A stretch of DNA of 64,000 bases from positions 1-64,000 of the forward strand of contig JAKVCU010000054.1 in the NCBI GenBank assembly GCA_022448955.1. Reading direction: 5' to 3'. The translations under genes were made by a program, and so were the position numbers. Positions 46,916 through 57,108 of the stretch are shown piece after piece. Positions within the stretch are counted from its first letter, which is position 1, and each line of letters begins with the position of its first letter. Source of the DNA: Saprospiraceae bacterium. GTDB taxonomy: Bacteria; Bacteroidota; Bacteroidia; Chitinophagales; Saprospiraceae. The notes under the pieces were generated by a model. It searched no databases, was not told where the DNA came from, and saw only the letters and a program-made list of their open reading frames with translations.

Positions 46916-47512
46916 TTAATCATTCCTAAATTCACTTCTCCAAATCGTTTTCCCACCATTTGCTTTGATATCAGAAGATGGCAAGCATTCTTTTTTTGGG
47001 TTTCCCTCGCTTTCGCAAAGTAATGTACCTTGGCAATCATACAAATAGGAAGTTTTGCCTAAAAATAGATATGCCCAACCATCTGTGCGATAAGGATACT
47101 TAATGATCTCAGCAGTTTGGTGTTTGACTACCGCTTTTTCCATCCAAGATATCTTTTTAGGATCTTCTACATCAAGGCAGGCTTTTTTTTTTGGAAGCCC
47201 GTCTACTAGCTGCAAACAAGTTAATTCAACAATCTCACCTGCCATACAGATCCCCATCATATCTCTTCTTAGCTTATATTCGAATTTTATCCTTTGGTTA
47301 TCCTTTAGGGTAATTTCTCCAAAGGTATTGCTGGTGGGTATAAAGACTTTTCCATCCGGCGTATTAATCACCAGATCGCATCCATCTAGTTGAAGATTTT
47401 TTACTGTTCCTACCAAAGCACAGTTTGATTCTTCCTTAGATTTTTTAGTTGTATTACAGCTAAGTCCAAGCAACAATAAGCTTAATAAAGAAAAAACTTT
47501 AATGATTTTCAT
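46916..47512 (-). CDS. Lipoprotein of unknown function
   Basis: 198 residues. Leader MKIIKVFSLLSLLLLGLSC ends at lipobox C19. The mature part begins with a Lys/Ser/Glu linker and contains paired cysteines and beta-strand-like segments (VKNLQLDGCDLVINTPDGKV; TSYLYDCQGTLLCES). No domain was recognised with confidence. It lies just upstream of ruvB with 49 bp between them; co-transcription is possible but a functional link is not evident. Confidence 0.7.
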   Translation of the reverse strand: MKIIKVFSLLSLLLLGLSCNTTKKSKEESNCALVGTVKNLQLDGCDLVINTPDGKVFIPTSNTFGEITLKDNQRIKFEYKLRRDMMGICMAGEIVELTCLQLVDGLPKKKACLDVEDPKKISWMEKAVVKHQTAEIIKYPYRTDGWAYLFLGKTSYLYDCQGTLLCESEGNPKKECLPSSDIKANGGKTIWRSEFRND

Positions 47513-47962
47513 AGAAGAAAATTTAGAAGTTAAAAAATGTAGGGCTTGCTTAGAATTCTAGACCATTCCCGAATTAGGCTTAGCCAAACAGCCACAATGA
47601 ATGGTGCGTTGACACGCAAATTATGGTTACTTTCGTCTTAGATGAGAAGATATTCTTTTATAAATTCTCAAGGACAATTAGTAAAAGCAAATAGTTTTAG
47701 TAAAATACAAGTTTATCTTTCTGATTCCTACTTTTACCGTTTATTGGTTTCAAATAGGATTCAATTTAGATTCCGTGGTGATATTATTGTCATATTGTTC
47801 TAATGGTCTGCATAATTGCCTATTATAAAGGAAATAATTGCTTACATTTGCGCTGATTTACCGAAAGGTAAAAATTGAAGTTTATGCTTCGTTTCTATAA
47901 AGAGTTGATACCTTATGAAGAGGTATTACAATTCACCTCTATAAACAAAATACGACTTAAAC
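47513..47962. other. Gap between divergent lipoprotein and icd genes
   Basis: 450 bp. It holds the icd promoter candidate at 47843-47850 and an AGAGGT...ACCTCT stem near 47920-47941 in the icd leader. No gene was seen. Confidence 0.4.
47843..47850 (+). promoter_or_regulatory. Candidate icd promoter (-7 TAcaTTTG)
   Basis: TACATTTGCG matches the Bacteroidota -7 consensus TAnnTTTGCG. A TTG lies about 24 bp upstream, slightly beyond the usual -33 spacing. It would give a leader of about 100 nt before the icd ATG. Confidence 0.5.
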
Positions 47963-49228
47963 ATGAGTGGAACAAAAGTAACGATTCAAAACGGAAAATT
48001 AAACGTGCCTAACGATCCTATTATTCCATTCATCGAAGGTGATGGTATCGGTCCTGATATCTGGGCTGCGGCGGTACGCGTTTTGGATGCTGCTGTAGAA
48101 AAAGCCTACGGTGGAGAGAAAAAAATCGTTTGGAAAGAAGTATTGGCAGGTCAGAAAGCATTTGACCAAACAGGAGAATGGCTTCCTCAAGCAACTTTAG
48201 ATTCAATTGATGAATATTTAGTGGCTATCAAAGGTCCTTTGACAACACCTGTAGGTGGTGGTATTCGTTCATTGAACGTAGCTTTACGCCAAAAATTAGA
48301 TCTTTACGCATGTGTTCGTCCAGTGCGTTACTTCAATGGTGTACCTTCACCAGTTGTTCACCCAGAATATGTTGATATGGTAATTTTCCGTGAAAACACG
48401 GAAGATATCTACGCAGGTATTGAGTATTTGAATGGAACACCAGAATTAGAAAAAGTTAAGAAATTCTTGATCGAAGAAATGGGTGTTACGCAAATCCGTT
48501 TTCCAGAAAGTGTTTCTTTAGGTATCAAACCAGTATCTGTAGAAGGTACAGAACGTTTGGTTCGTTCTTCTATCGAATATGCAATTGACAATAACTTACC
48601 TTCTGTGACCCTTGTACACAAAGGTAACATCATGAAATTTACAGAGGGTAAATTCAAAGAGTGGGGTTATGAGTTAGCGGAGCGTGAGTACGGCGACAAA
48701 GTGTTTACCTGGGCACAGTACGATCGTATTGCAGCTACAGATGGTAAAGATGCTGCTAATAAAGCACAGAGTGAAGCCGAGGCTGCTGGCAAAATCATCG
48801 TTAAAGATGCTATTGCAGATGCATTCTTACAGCAAATCCTTACTCGTCCAAGAGATTATTCTGTTATCGCAACATTAAACCTAAACGGTGATTACGTTTC
48901 TGATGCCTTAGCGGCAAATGTGGGTGGTATTGGTATCGCACCAGGTGCAAACATCAACTATGTTACAGGAAAAGCCATCTTCGAAGCAACACACGGTACT
49001 GCACCTAAGTACGCTGGTTTGGATAAAGTGAATCCAAGTTCCGTAATCCTTTCTGGTGAAATGATGTTGCGTTATATGGGCTGGAAAGAAGCTGCTGATT
49101 TGATCATCAAAGGTGTAGAAGGAGCGATTACAGCTAAGCGTGTAACTTATGATTTCGAACGTTTGATGGACGGCGCTACACTATTGAAGTGTTCTGAATT
49201 CGGTACGGAGATCATCAATAATATGTAG
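47963..49228 (+). CDS. icd: NADP-dependent isocitrate dehydrogenase
   Basis: 421 residues, like E. coli Icd. Visible are GDGIGPDIW, the substrate loop [20 protein letters not shown] (with the serine that is phosphorylated in E. coli), [36 protein letters not shown] and the coenzyme loop [20 protein letters not shown]. The K-Y pair in that loop indicates NADP rather than NAD. It oxidatively decarboxylates isocitrate to 2-oxoglutarate in the TCA cycle. It is monocistronic, with a good -7 element 113 bp upstream and a strong terminator. Codon choice looks like that of a highly expressed gene. Confidence 0.97.
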   Translation: MSGTKVTIQNGKLNVPNDPIIPFIEGDGIGPDIWAAAVRVLDAAVEKAYGGEKKIVWKEVLAGQKAFDQTGEWLPQATLDSIDEYLVAIKGPLTTPVGGGIRSLNVALRQKLDLYACVRPVRYFNGVPSPVVHPEYVDMVIFRENTEDIYAGIEYLNGTPELEKVKKFLIEEMGVTQIRFPESVSLGIKPVSVEGTERLVRSSIEYAIDNNLPSVTLVHKGNIMKFTEGKFKEWGYELAEREYGDKVFTWAQYDRIAATDGKDAANKAQSEAEAAGKIIVKDAIADAFLQQILTRPRDYSVIATLNLNGDYVSDALAANVGGIGIAPGANINYVTGKAIFEATHGTAPKYAGLDKVNPSSVILSGEMMLRYMGWKEAADLIIKGVEGAITAKRVTYDFERLMDGATLLKCSEFGTEIINNM

Positions 49229-49282
49229 AAGCTTATTCAGCTTTTCATGCCTTTTACGAAAAGTCAATAGGTATGATAAAAT

Positions 49283-49320
49283 AAAAGCTTCCTATGCCAT
49301 AGTGTAGGGAGCTTTTTATT
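49283..49320 (+). terminator. Terminator of icd
   Basis: AAAAGCTTCCTA-tgccatagtg-TAGGGAGCTTTTTATT. The stem is followed by a T-run, 55 bp after the icd stop. Confidence 0.8.
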
Positions 49321-49470
49321 TTCGTAAGCAGATGAATCATTTGTAGACCTCTTCTCGATTAAGCGAAACGCTTTCCTATTCCTATTTCTCTTACCTAACA
49401 AACACAAAAGGCCTGCCCAAATAAATGGACAGACCTTTCGATTTTATTTCAATTGTATATCAAATAATGA

Positions 49471-51324
49471 TTACTTGATTACAACGAATTTCTTAGTCTT
49501 AGTACCTTCTAAAGTAGAAATACGAATAACGTAAGTACCCGCTGGGTAGTTTGTTACATCGTATTCTAAGTTTTGATTTTGTACATTTTGGTACTCCTTA
49601 ACAGACATAATCTTACCACTGATATCAGCAACAACGAACAATGCATCTTGAGCATTTTCTAAATCAACAGATACATTTAATACGTCAGAAACTGGATTTG
49701 GATTTAATGTCAATGCATTGTCAGCTAAAGCAATGTCATCAGTCATTACGCCTAAATCAACAGTCATACGTACAACTGCTGCCTCTTCAGGACCGAAACC
49801 ACCTAAGAACCACTGTGTAGTAGCTACTACCGTAGAAATTTGGAAGTAGTTGATATCATCATCTACGGAGTGGAAAATATTGTTGTTAGCACCAGAGTAC
49901 TGAACAGTCAAGAAGTAACGAGCTCCTGCTTCTAATTCAACACCACCTTCAAATGTGTTGATATCAAGAATCTCAACTACTGCATCGTCATAGTTTTGAT
50001 AAGATTCAGGGAAGGTATAGGTGTTAAAACCTACAGGCTCTAAACTAGAAGAAGGAATGTTAGTATCAAAACCATCAAAATTAGGAGCTACAGTTGCATC
50101 ATCCACCTTCTGTAAGAATACAGAAGCTTCTGCACCAGCCATTGTGCCATCCGCAGCATTTCTTGCACCACCAAAAGTTGCATTTGTTGCTACAAATCCA
50201 TTAGCTAATGGGCTGATTAGGTAGAAGTTACCAAATTCCCAGTCACCACCGCCACCTGGACGAAGACCACCGATTCCTAAACCATTATCCTTCGCAAATA
50301 AAGAATCCGAAACGATAAATGGATCACCATTTGCGTTATCAGAATCATCAAAATCAGCTTCAGTTGCGCCTCTAGCAACTACTTCATAGTCGATACGGTA
50401 GCTTCCTACACCTAACTCAGGAGCATAAGTAGAAGCAATCTGAAGTGTTCTGGTTGAATCCACTTCAAGAATATCTAACACAGTAGAATCTTGGTAAAGG
50501 ATTGAACCATCAGCTTCATTAGAAACTGTTGCGATCAATGTTACATCAGTTTGGTCTTCACCACCAATGTTAGATACATCACCTTCGAATGCCATTGTAT
50601 CTGTATCAACTAAAGTAACAGGCTGAGCATAAGATGCCGCTGGATAGAAGAAATCACCAAGAGCAATATTGTGCTTAGGTGTTTCAACGATCTGTACATC
50701 ATCAATCAACCAGAAGTAGTAACGACCACTCCAAGTAAAACGGATTTTCACATCACTTTGGTTGCCAGCAACAGACGAGATATTTACAAGAAGTACATCA
50801 TCTGCTGTAGTACCACCATTACCTACAACTGATGGGTTGATAGGAAAATCAGTCCAGTTCGCGCCGCCATCATTAGAAATTTCTATTAAAGTAGACACAG
50901 CGTTAGCGTTTGCACGTGCAAACTGGTTGAATTTTACAGAAACAGCATCAAAACCTGTTAAGTCAATAGAAGGAGAAGTCAAAGTACCAGAGTGTACACC
51001 AGGGAAAGGACCAGCACCTACACCAATTCCGCCACCATCATATACATCAGAGTTGTACATAGCACAACCATTTGCTACGGATGGAGATTCAATTGGACCT
51101 CTAGTTCCCCAGAACAAAGCAGCTGTTTCAACACCATCCAAATCAGCTACATTCGCCTGGCCAGTTGCAGTCCACTGCCAGAGAGCACCTTCTGGGCTAC
51201 CAGGACCAACTTCCCATGTGTCAGGTATACCACCATCAAACTGCTCTTCCCAGATAACAGTCTGTGCTTGCATAGAAGCTGCAAAAAGTACAATTAAGGA
51301 GAAAAGTAGTAACGATCTTTTCAT
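49471..51324 (-). CDS. Large secreted T9SS protein, tandem paralogue 1
   Basis: 617 residues from the ATG at 51324 (MKRSLLLFSLIVLFAASMQA leader); the TTG at 51336 is less likely. Residues about 25-220 form a jelly-roll-like domain with WEEQFDGGIPDTWEVGPG, NGCAMYNSDVYDGGGIGVG, SGTLTSPSIDLTGF and RYYFWLIDDVQI. A CARDB-like segment follows (DVSNIGGEDQTDVTLIATVS). After an unassigned beta-rich region, a T9SS sorting domain starts LNPNPVSDVLNVSVD. It is probably surface-exposed; the function is unknown. A close paralogue is the next gene upstream on the same strand. Its smoother codon use suggests strong expression. Confidence 0.82.
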   Translation of the reverse strand: MKRSLLLFSLIVLFAASMQAQTVIWEEQFDGGIPDTWEVGPGSPEGALWQWTATGQANVADLDGVETAALFWGTRGPIESPSVANGCAMYNSDVYDGGGIGVGAGPFPGVHSGTLTSPSIDLTGFDAVSVKFNQFARANANAVSTLIEISNDGGANWTDFPINPSVVGNGGTTADDVLLVNISSVAGNQSDVKIRFTWSGRYYFWLIDDVQIVETPKHNIALGDFFYPAASYAQPVTLVDTDTMAFEGDVSNIGGEDQTDVTLIATVSNEADGSILYQDSTVLDILEVDSTRTLQIASTYAPELGVGSYRIDYEVVARGATEADFDDSDNANGDPFIVSDSLFAKDNGLGIGGLRPGGGGDWEFGNFYLISPLANGFVATNATFGGARNAADGTMAGAEASVFLQKVDDATVAPNFDGFDTNIPSSSLEPVGFNTYTFPESYQNYDDAVVEILDINTFEGGVELEAGARYFLTVQYSGANNNIFHSVDDDINYFQISTVVATTQWFLGGFGPEEAAVVRMTVDLGVMTDDIALADNALTLNPNPVSDVLNVSVDLENAQDALFVVADISGKIMSVKEYQNVQNQNLEYDVTNYPAGTYVIRISTLEGTKTKKFVVIK

Positions 51325-51728
51325 AAGAGAAAACAATTTTGTTAATGAATTACTTTTATTTCAATGAAAACTAAAAATCTCTATAAATCTAAGCAACCAC
51401 CTTTGCATTTCGACCACAAAAAGTCAAAAAATGTCTCTCGTACTGCTAATTTCGTGTGCGAGACTGCAACTTTACAAATTTTCTATCGTAAAAGGAACAA
51501 TTCTTCCAAAAAGAATTTTTGGAAATTCGGAAAGTTATTAGTCTTTTTGATCAATCGGGCGAATGTTGTATGCATTGATGTGGTTAAGATAGATGATTTA
51601 TTTCAGCAAGATAGACAAAAAGATTTAACTACCAAAAGTTGGATCAGACTTTAAGAACTATCCCCGCCCAATGTTCACTTTACTCATGATCATTTTATCT
51701 GGCCAATAAACCTCCTTGTACTCTTCAG
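51325..51728. other. Gap between tandem paralogues
   Basis: 404 bp. A 96-codon plus-strand frame (51364-51654) has no recognisable domain and is not called. On the minus strand TAAAGTTG (near 51470) is an imperfect -7 match that could drive paralogue 1. Confidence 0.35.
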
Positions 51729-53588
51729 CTACTTACTAATTACAAACTTTTTTGTTCGAGTCCCTTCTTTAGTCCCTACTCTTAACCAATAAGTCCCACT
51801 TGTATAGGATTGAATATCCAACTGAAAGCTATGTTGTTGAATATTCTCTAATTCAATCATATCTAATATCTTCCCATCCATTGATGCAATCGTAATGAGC
51901 GCATCTTCTGAAGTAGCCAAATCTAAGTCAACATTTAAGAAGTCTGAAGTAGGATTTGGCGAAAGCCGAAGAACATGCTCTGGTAATACTTCCTCTTCCG
52001 CATCCACTATGATCATTTCTGGATTTAACTGGATCACAGCTGCTTCACTTGGACCAAAACCACCCAAAAACCACTGGTCAGTTGCTAACACAGTAGAAAC
52101 TTGAAAGTAATTGATATCATCATCTACCCCATGGAAAACATTAGCATTCTCTCCAGAATACTGTACAGATAATATATATCTAGTGCCTGGTTCTAGCTGT
52201 ACTCCTGAATTAAAAGTATTAATATCCAACAAATTAACTGTTAAAAGATCGTAATTCTGATAACCTTCTGGAAATGTGACCGTATTAAAGCCTACTGCTT
52301 CTAAGCTTGTAGTAGGAAAATTAGTATCAAAACCATCAAAATTTGGAGCCACACTTGAATCATCAATTTTCTGTAAGAATACCGAAGCTTCCACACCATC
52401 CATTGGGCCATCAGCAGCATTCCTAGCAGCTCTTATACCTACAGAATAGCCATAAATCCACCATGCATTTGGACTTATTTCATAAAGATTGCCAATCTCC
52501 CACATCTCTGCACTCTGTGGTCGAATTCCTCCAATTCCTATCCCATCCTCTTTAGCAAACATTTGATTAGTACCATAAAATCTTTCAGCTGCAAAATTAT
52601 CACTTGGATCAAAATCTGGTTCATTAGCGTCTAATGAATAAACATCATAAGTAAAGCGATAAGTGTCGTGACTCTGTATATTATCAGGGATATAAGCTTC
52701 TGCTATGCTTAGGGTATAAGTAGAATCTACCTCAATAATATCTCTTATAACACTATCTTGATGGATGGTGATTCCTGTTTCTCCTTCTGAAACAATAACT
52801 TTCAATACTACATTGGTTTGGTCTTCACCACCAATATTAGAAACATCCGCAGAAAAATACATTGTATCTGTCTCCCAATGCAAAGCTGGCTGTGCAAAAG
52901 ATGAAGGTGGGTACTGATAATCACCAAGCGCTAAATTATATTTTGGAGTCTCTATAATTTGAACATCATCAATTAACCAAAAATAGTATCTACCATTCCA
53001 GGTAAAGCGTATTTTCACATCTGCTTGATTAGCGGCTACACTAGATATATTTAGAATGACCACGTCATCAGGCTCAGTACTGCCATTTCCAACAATCTCC
53101 TCATTAAAAGGAAAATCAGTCCATGTTTCTCCGCCATCATTTGAAACCTCAACTAGGGTAGAAACCATTGGTGCATTTGCTCGAGCATATTGATGAAAGA
53201 CTAAAGTCACAGCCTCCTGCCCCGTTAAATCAATAGACGGTGATGTCAAACTACCAGAATGAGTACCAGGATAAGGTCCTCCTCCTACGGTTATACCACC
53301 ACCATCATATACATCAGAATTGTACATCGCACAGCCGTTGGCTGCGGAGGGAGAATCTATTGGATCATTGGTTCCCCAAAATAAAGCGGCAATATTTTCT
53401 TCATTTACTAAGGCTGAATCAGCCATCCCTGTTGATGACCATTGCCAAACAGCACCCTCAGGCGCTCCAGGACCAATTTGCCATGTGATGGGGATTCCAC
53501 CATCGAATTGTTCTTCCCAAATTACATTTTGACTAAACAAAAAAGGGCTACTTAATAATAGCAATAGAAAGGCATTTAAGATTTTCAT
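51729..53588 (-). CDS. Large secreted T9SS protein, tandem paralogue 2
   Basis: 619 residues, colinear with paralogue 1 and clearly homologous throughout: WEEQFDGGIPITWQIGPG, NGCAMYNSDVYDGGGITVG, RYYFWLIDDVQIIETPKYN, DVSNIGGEDQTNV and FLGGFGPSEAAVIQL. The signal peptide ends SSPFLFSQ. The T9SS sorting domain begins LSPNPTSDFLNVDLD and ends GTRTKKFVISK. Codon use is less biased than in paralogue 1, suggesting lower expression. The pair arose by tandem duplication. No enzymatic motif was recognised; a surface-structure or adhesion role is a guess. Confidence 0.82.
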   Translation of the reverse strand: MKILNAFLLLLLSSPFLFSQNVIWEEQFDGGIPITWQIGPGAPEGAVWQWSSTGMADSALVNEENIAALFWGTNDPIDSPSAANGCAMYNSDVYDGGGITVGGGPYPGTHSGSLTSPSIDLTGQEAVTLVFHQYARANAPMVSTLVEVSNDGGETWTDFPFNEEIVGNGSTEPDDVVILNISSVAANQADVKIRFTWNGRYYFWLIDDVQIIETPKYNLALGDYQYPPSSFAQPALHWETDTMYFSADVSNIGGEDQTNVVLKVIVSEGETGITIHQDSVIRDIIEVDSTYTLSIAEAYIPDNIQSHDTYRFTYDVYSLDANEPDFDPSDNFAAERFYGTNQMFAKEDGIGIGGIRPQSAEMWEIGNLYEISPNAWWIYGYSVGIRAARNAADGPMDGVEASVFLQKIDDSSVAPNFDGFDTNFPTTSLEAVGFNTVTFPEGYQNYDLLTVNLLDINTFNSGVQLEPGTRYILSVQYSGENANVFHGVDDDINYFQVSTVLATDQWFLGGFGPSEAAVIQLNPEMIIVDAEEEVLPEHVLRLSPNPTSDFLNVDLDLATSEDALITIASMDGKILDMIELENIQQHSFQLDIQSYTSGTYWLRVGTKEGTRTKKFVISK

Positions 53589-53702
53589 AGCTATCAGTAG
53601 TTTTATTAATTCCTTAAAACTAGATAGTTATGAATTAAAAAACATTAATAGTTCGAAAATTGTCAGCTAAAAAACTAAAAAGGTAGGCAAACAAAACAAT
53701 AA

Positions 53703-53723
53703 GTGGATGAGCCTTAGCCCATC
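53703..53723 (-). terminator. Probable terminator of the iron-sulfur carrier gene
   Basis: On the minus strand TGGATGGGC-TAAG-GCTCATCCA forms a stem with one G-T pair, followed by CTTATTGTTTTG. It lies 11 bp after the stop at 53734. Confidence 0.55.
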
Positions 53724-53733
53724 CATTTATTGA

Positions 53734-54084
53734 TTATGCAGAAAAAGAAGTTCCACAACCACAGGTATCTGTAGCATTAGGATTATTAAAAATAAATCCA
53801 CGGTTATTTAATCCATCTAACCAATCAATCTCCATGCCTAAAAGATAAAGTCCATGCGATTTTTCCATGAAAACTTTTAAGCCATCTAGGTCATAAACTT
53901 GATCGCCTTCTTTTTGTAAATCAAACCCTAGAACATAAGAAAAGCCAGAACAACCACCACCTTTCACACCGATTCTCAAACCATGGTCGTTAGTAAGACT
54001 TTGAGCTTCTTTAATTTTATGCAATTGCTTTATTGCATTTTCTGTAATATTGATCGGTAATAATTTAGTTACACTATCACTCAT
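53734..54084 (-). CDS. A-type iron-sulfur cluster carrier (IscA/SufA/ErpA family)
   Basis: 116 residues. The three conserved cluster-binding cysteines are present: C45 in GGGCSGFSY, and C108 and C110 in DTCGCGTSFSA. Family landmarks VFMEKSHGLYLLGMEIDWLD and GFIFNNPNA are intact. It accepts iron-sulfur clusters from a scaffold and hands them to apoproteins in the cytosol. It is monocistronic here, without suf or isc neighbours, so the exact family member cannot be fixed. Confidence 0.93.
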   Translation of the reverse strand: MSDSVTKLLPINITENAIKQLHKIKEAQSLTNDHGLRIGVKGGGCSGFSYVLGFDLQKEGDQVYDLDGLKVFMEKSHGLYLLGMEIDWLDGLNNRGFIFNNPNATDTCGCGTSFSA

Positions 54085-54297
54085 ATTTTTTAGCTTTTAC
54101 GATCAGTCATTCGCGAATCAGAAAATCTATTCCATTTCACGAAATTATGTAAAAAAGCAACGCTTAGAAAGTTTTTTAGTTTCATTCCTTATAAAAATGT
54201 TTATTTTTTTGTCTTTTTGAACTTTTATTTGTTGCTATTTAGGCAAATTTGCGTTCCTGATATGTAAATATCATAATTTTCAAACTAAGAAAGATAT

Positions 54298-54834
54298 ATG
54301 GAATCTGCTTTTAGCGTTTTGTTAGAAATATTAAAACTGACCATTCCGGGTATGATTGTTTTCCTAACGGTTTATTATTTAGTGAAACAATACCTAGACG
54401 GACAAATACACCTCAAGACTCTTGAGCTGAAACAAAGTCAACAAGGAACAAGTCGTCCACTGCGTTTTCAAGCCTATGAAAGGCTTTCTCTGTTTTGCGA
54501 ACGCATTGCCTTATCTAATCTTTTATTAAGGACACCTAAAAATGAGCTCAATGCAGTTCAATATAAGGTCATTCTATTAATGGCTATCCAATCTGAATAT
54601 GAACACAATATCACTCAACAGGTATATGTTTCGGATCAGCTTTGGGAAATCATCAAAGTGGCCCGAGATGATACGGTCAGTATGATTAGCCTTGCAGCAG
54701 AACAAGTAGATCCTAAAGGACCTGCTGTTATGTTAGAAAGTGCTATTCTTAATATATTAGGCCAAAGAGAGGCAACAGGCTTGGATAAAGCATTGGTCGC
54801 CATAAAAAAAGAAGCGGCTTTACTGCTTTCTTAG
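54298..54834 (+). CDS. Conserved membrane-anchored protein (DUF7935-like)
   Basis: 178 residues. A single N-terminal transmembrane helix (about 9-30, LKLTIPGMIVFLTVYYLVK) is followed by a helical cytosolic domain (TSRPLRFQAYERLSLFCERI; LLMAIQSEYEHNITQQVYVS). This resembles a Bacteroidota-specific family of unknown function that I recall as DUF7935. It lies 66 bp upstream of a PLP-dependent enzyme on the same strand and may head that operon. Confidence 0.7.
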   Translation: MESAFSVLLEILKLTIPGMIVFLTVYYLVKQYLDGQIHLKTLELKQSQQGTSRPLRFQAYERLSLFCERIALSNLLLRTPKNELNAVQYKVILLMAIQSEYEHNITQQVYVSDQLWEIIKVARDDTVSMISLAAEQVDPKGPAVMLESAILNILGQREATGLDKALVAIKKEAALLLS

Positions 54835-54899
54835 CAAAAAGCAACTATCTTTAATCAACCACTTGCATTTTTTCCTATGAACCATTAAAATATAATCTC

Positions 54900-56186
54900 A
54901 TGTCTTTCAAACGAAGGCAATTTCTGCGTACAATCGCTAAATTAGGTGGTGCAAGTAGTCTGGTACCCTTTTTTAGCTCTGCACAAGGACAAAGACTCTT
55001 AAAAAAATTGGATAGCATTAAATCATTTGAACTTGATGAAGTCGTTCGAGATGAATCATTCTGGTATCAAATTAAGCATGCATATACGGTATCTCCTGCT
55101 ATCGTCAATCTCAACAATGGAGGAGTTAGCCCGCAGCCTAAGGTCGTTCAAGAAGCAGTAGAAAGATATAACCGCCTGAGTAATGAAGCCCCTTCCCTTT
55201 TCATGTGGCGTACGCTTGATAGTGGTAAAGAGCCTATACGAGAAAAATTAGCAGACCTAGGGGGCTGCTCCGCTGAAGAAATTGCCATCAATAGAAATAC
55301 TTCCGAAGCTCTAGAAACTATCATTTTTGGACTGCCACTCAAAGCTGGGGATGAGGTTGTTCTGACCAAGCAAGATTATCCTAATATGATCAATGCATGG
55401 AAACAAAAAGCGCATAGAGATGGCATTGTGCTAAAATGGTTAAACCTAGAACTTCCTGTTGAAGACAAACAACAACTCATTGATACATTCACTTCTGCCT
55501 TTACGGCAAAAACTAAAGTGGTTCATATTACTCATATGATCAACTGGGTAGGACAGATACTTCCAGTCAAAGAAATAGGCGCTATTGCACATGAAAGAGG
55601 CATTGAAGTTTTAGTAGACGGTGCCCACACTTTTGCACAGCTCGACTTCAATATCCCAGACCTCAATTGTGATTATTTTGGCGCCAGCCTTCACAAATGG
55701 TTAAGTGCACCTTTTGGAACGGGAATGCTCTGGGTAAAAAAAGAAAAAATTAAAAAAATTTATCCACTTTTTGCTGCACCTCAATTTGATAGTGATGACA
55801 TCCGCAAATTTGAACATCTGGGAACTAGATCTTTAGCTATTGAACAGGCTATTGGTCAGGCTGTAGACTTTCATCACATGATCGGTACTCAAATAAAAGA
55901 AGCTAGATTACGCTATTTGACCAATTATTGGATTTCGAGCGTAAAAAACTTGGCTTTTGTAAAAATACATTCCCCACAAAATCCACTACTTATCGGAGCC
56001 ATAGGTTCTTTTTCTATAGATGGAAGAAAGTCAAGAGATATATCTAGTCAGTTATACAAGGACTTTAAAATACATACCACTGGTATAAACTGGGAAAATA
56101 TTGATGTGGTCAGAGTTACGCCTAATGTATATACCGTAACAAAAGATTTGAATCGCCTGATAAAGGCTATTAAAAATTTTGGATAG
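54900..56186 (+). CDS. Exported aminotransferase class V-fold PLP enzyme
   Basis: 428 residues. The N-terminus MSFKRRQFLRTIAKLGGASS is twin-arginine-like and suggests Tat export. The rest is a class V aminotransferase / isopenicillin-N-epimerase-like fold. PLP contacts are D240 and H243 in VDGAHTFAQLDF, and the Schiff-base lysine K266 is in GASLHKWLSAPFGTG. AINRNTSEALETII binds the phosphate. Family members include epimerases, cysteine desulfurases and lyases; the reaction here is unknown. An SdiA-regulated-like lipoprotein gene follows with only 1 bp between stop and start, implying co-translation. Confidence 0.85.
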   Translation: MSFKRRQFLRTIAKLGGASSLVPFFSSAQGQRLLKKLDSIKSFELDEVVRDESFWYQIKHAYTVSPAIVNLNNGGVSPQPKVVQEAVERYNRLSNEAPSLFMWRTLDSGKEPIREKLADLGGCSAEEIAINRNTSEALETIIFGLPLKAGDEVVLTKQDYPNMINAWKQKAHRDGIVLKWLNLELPVEDKQQLIDTFTSAFTAKTKVVHITHMINWVGQILPVKEIGAIAHERGIEVLVDGAHTFAQLDFNIPDLNCDYFGASLHKWLSAPFGTGMLWVKKEKIKKIYPLFAAPQFDSDDIRKFEHLGTRSLAIEQAIGQAVDFHHMIGTQIKEARLRYLTNYWISSVKNLAFVKIHSPQNPLLIGAIGSFSIDGRKSRDISSQLYKDFKIHTTGINWENIDVVRVTPNVYTVTKDLNRLIKAIKNFG

Positions 56187-56187
56187 T

Positions 56188-57108
56188 ATGATTATGAAAA
56201 GGATATTTGGATTACTCATTCTAAGCTTTATTCTAAATGCTTGTGAAGGAAATCAAAAAATGAAGGCTAATAAAAAAGATAAAGCCATAACACCTGGTCC
56301 GATAGGCGCAGCCTATTCGGATTATATTTTTCCATTCTTTCTTCAAAAACCAGAAAGGCAAATGGAATTACCAAAGCAGTTGAAAGAAATTTCAGGTTTA
56401 TCACTCTACAAAAATGGACAATTCCTCCTTGCAAATAATGATGAAAATGGAATCATTTTTTTCTTAAATCCCGAAAACGGAGAAATCCAAAAAGAAATTG
56501 ATCTTAGAATCAAAGGTGATTTTGAAGGCATTGAAATGGTAGATGATATCGTTTATATGGTAAAAAGTAATGGTGAGCTATTCTCCAATAAAATACTAGA
56601 GAACGGTGAGCTAGATATTACTCCCTACAAGACTAATCTAAAGAAAAAAGCAGATGTGGAAGGCCTCGCTTACCTCGAAATAAAAAATATGCTTATTCTT
56701 GCATGCAAGGGAAAAAGTGGCAAAAAATCAGAAAAAAACTTTTATGGTTTCGATATCGAAGCAAGTGCTTTACTTCCCCAACCTCTAATCACGATTAGCG
56801 AAGACGACATCAAAAATTTTCTTGCTAAACACTCTAAGCTCCAAGAAGACGAAATAAAGAAAATTAGCAAAGATTTTTCTCCTTCTGGTATTGCCGTTCA
56901 TCCCATTACAAGTGATTGGTATATCCTTTCATCGGTTGGAAAATTGTTGTTTGTCCTCGCCCCAACTGGTGATATTCTTTACATCGAAAAGCTTGATCCG
57001 AATACTTATTTACAACCAGAGGGTATCGTTTTTAGCAAAGATGGAACCCAATTGTATATATCCTCCGAAGCAAAAGATCAAACTGCTTCACTGTTCATTC
57101 TCAAATAA
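56188..57108 (+). CDS. SdiA-regulated-like beta-propeller lipoprotein
   Basis: 306 residues from the ATG at 56188; an ATG at 56194 is equally possible, and a TTG further upstream overlaps the preceding gene. Lipobox ILNAC follows a hydrophobic leader. Propeller-like repeats match the SdiA-regulated domain: LPKQLKEISGLSLYKNGQFL, KGDFEGIEMVDDIVYMV, KADVEGLAYLEIKNMLILAC, DFSPSGIAVHPITSDWYILS and QPEGIVFSKDGTQLYISSE. The function of the family is unknown; some relatives are phytase-like or esterase-like. It forms an operon with the upstream PLP enzyme. Confidence 0.8.
   Translation: MIMKRIFGLLILSFILNACEGNQKMKANKKDKAITPGPIGAAYSDYIFPFFLQKPERQMELPKQLKEISGLSLYKNGQFLLANNDENGIIFFLNPENGEIQKEIDLRIKGDFEGIEMVDDIVYMVKSNGELFSNKILENGELDITPYKTNLKKKADVEGLAYLEIKNMLILACKGKSGKKSEKNFYGFDIEASALLPQPLITISEDDIKNFLAKHSKLQEDEIKKISKDFSPSGIAVHPITSDWYILSSVGKLLFVLAPTGDILYIEKLDPNTYLQPEGIVFSKDGTQLYISSEAKDQTASLFILK

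Noticed and set aside
50762-51367. 201-codon plus-strand frame opposite paralogue 1
   Set aside because: An antisense shadow caused by the strong codon bias of the minus-strand gene; Pro/Ser/Thr-rich without structure.
51364-51654. 96-codon plus-strand frame in the gap between the tandem paralogues
   Set aside because: Lys/Asn/Phe-rich translation of AT-rich DNA, no domain; the gap must carry the promoter of paralogue 1.
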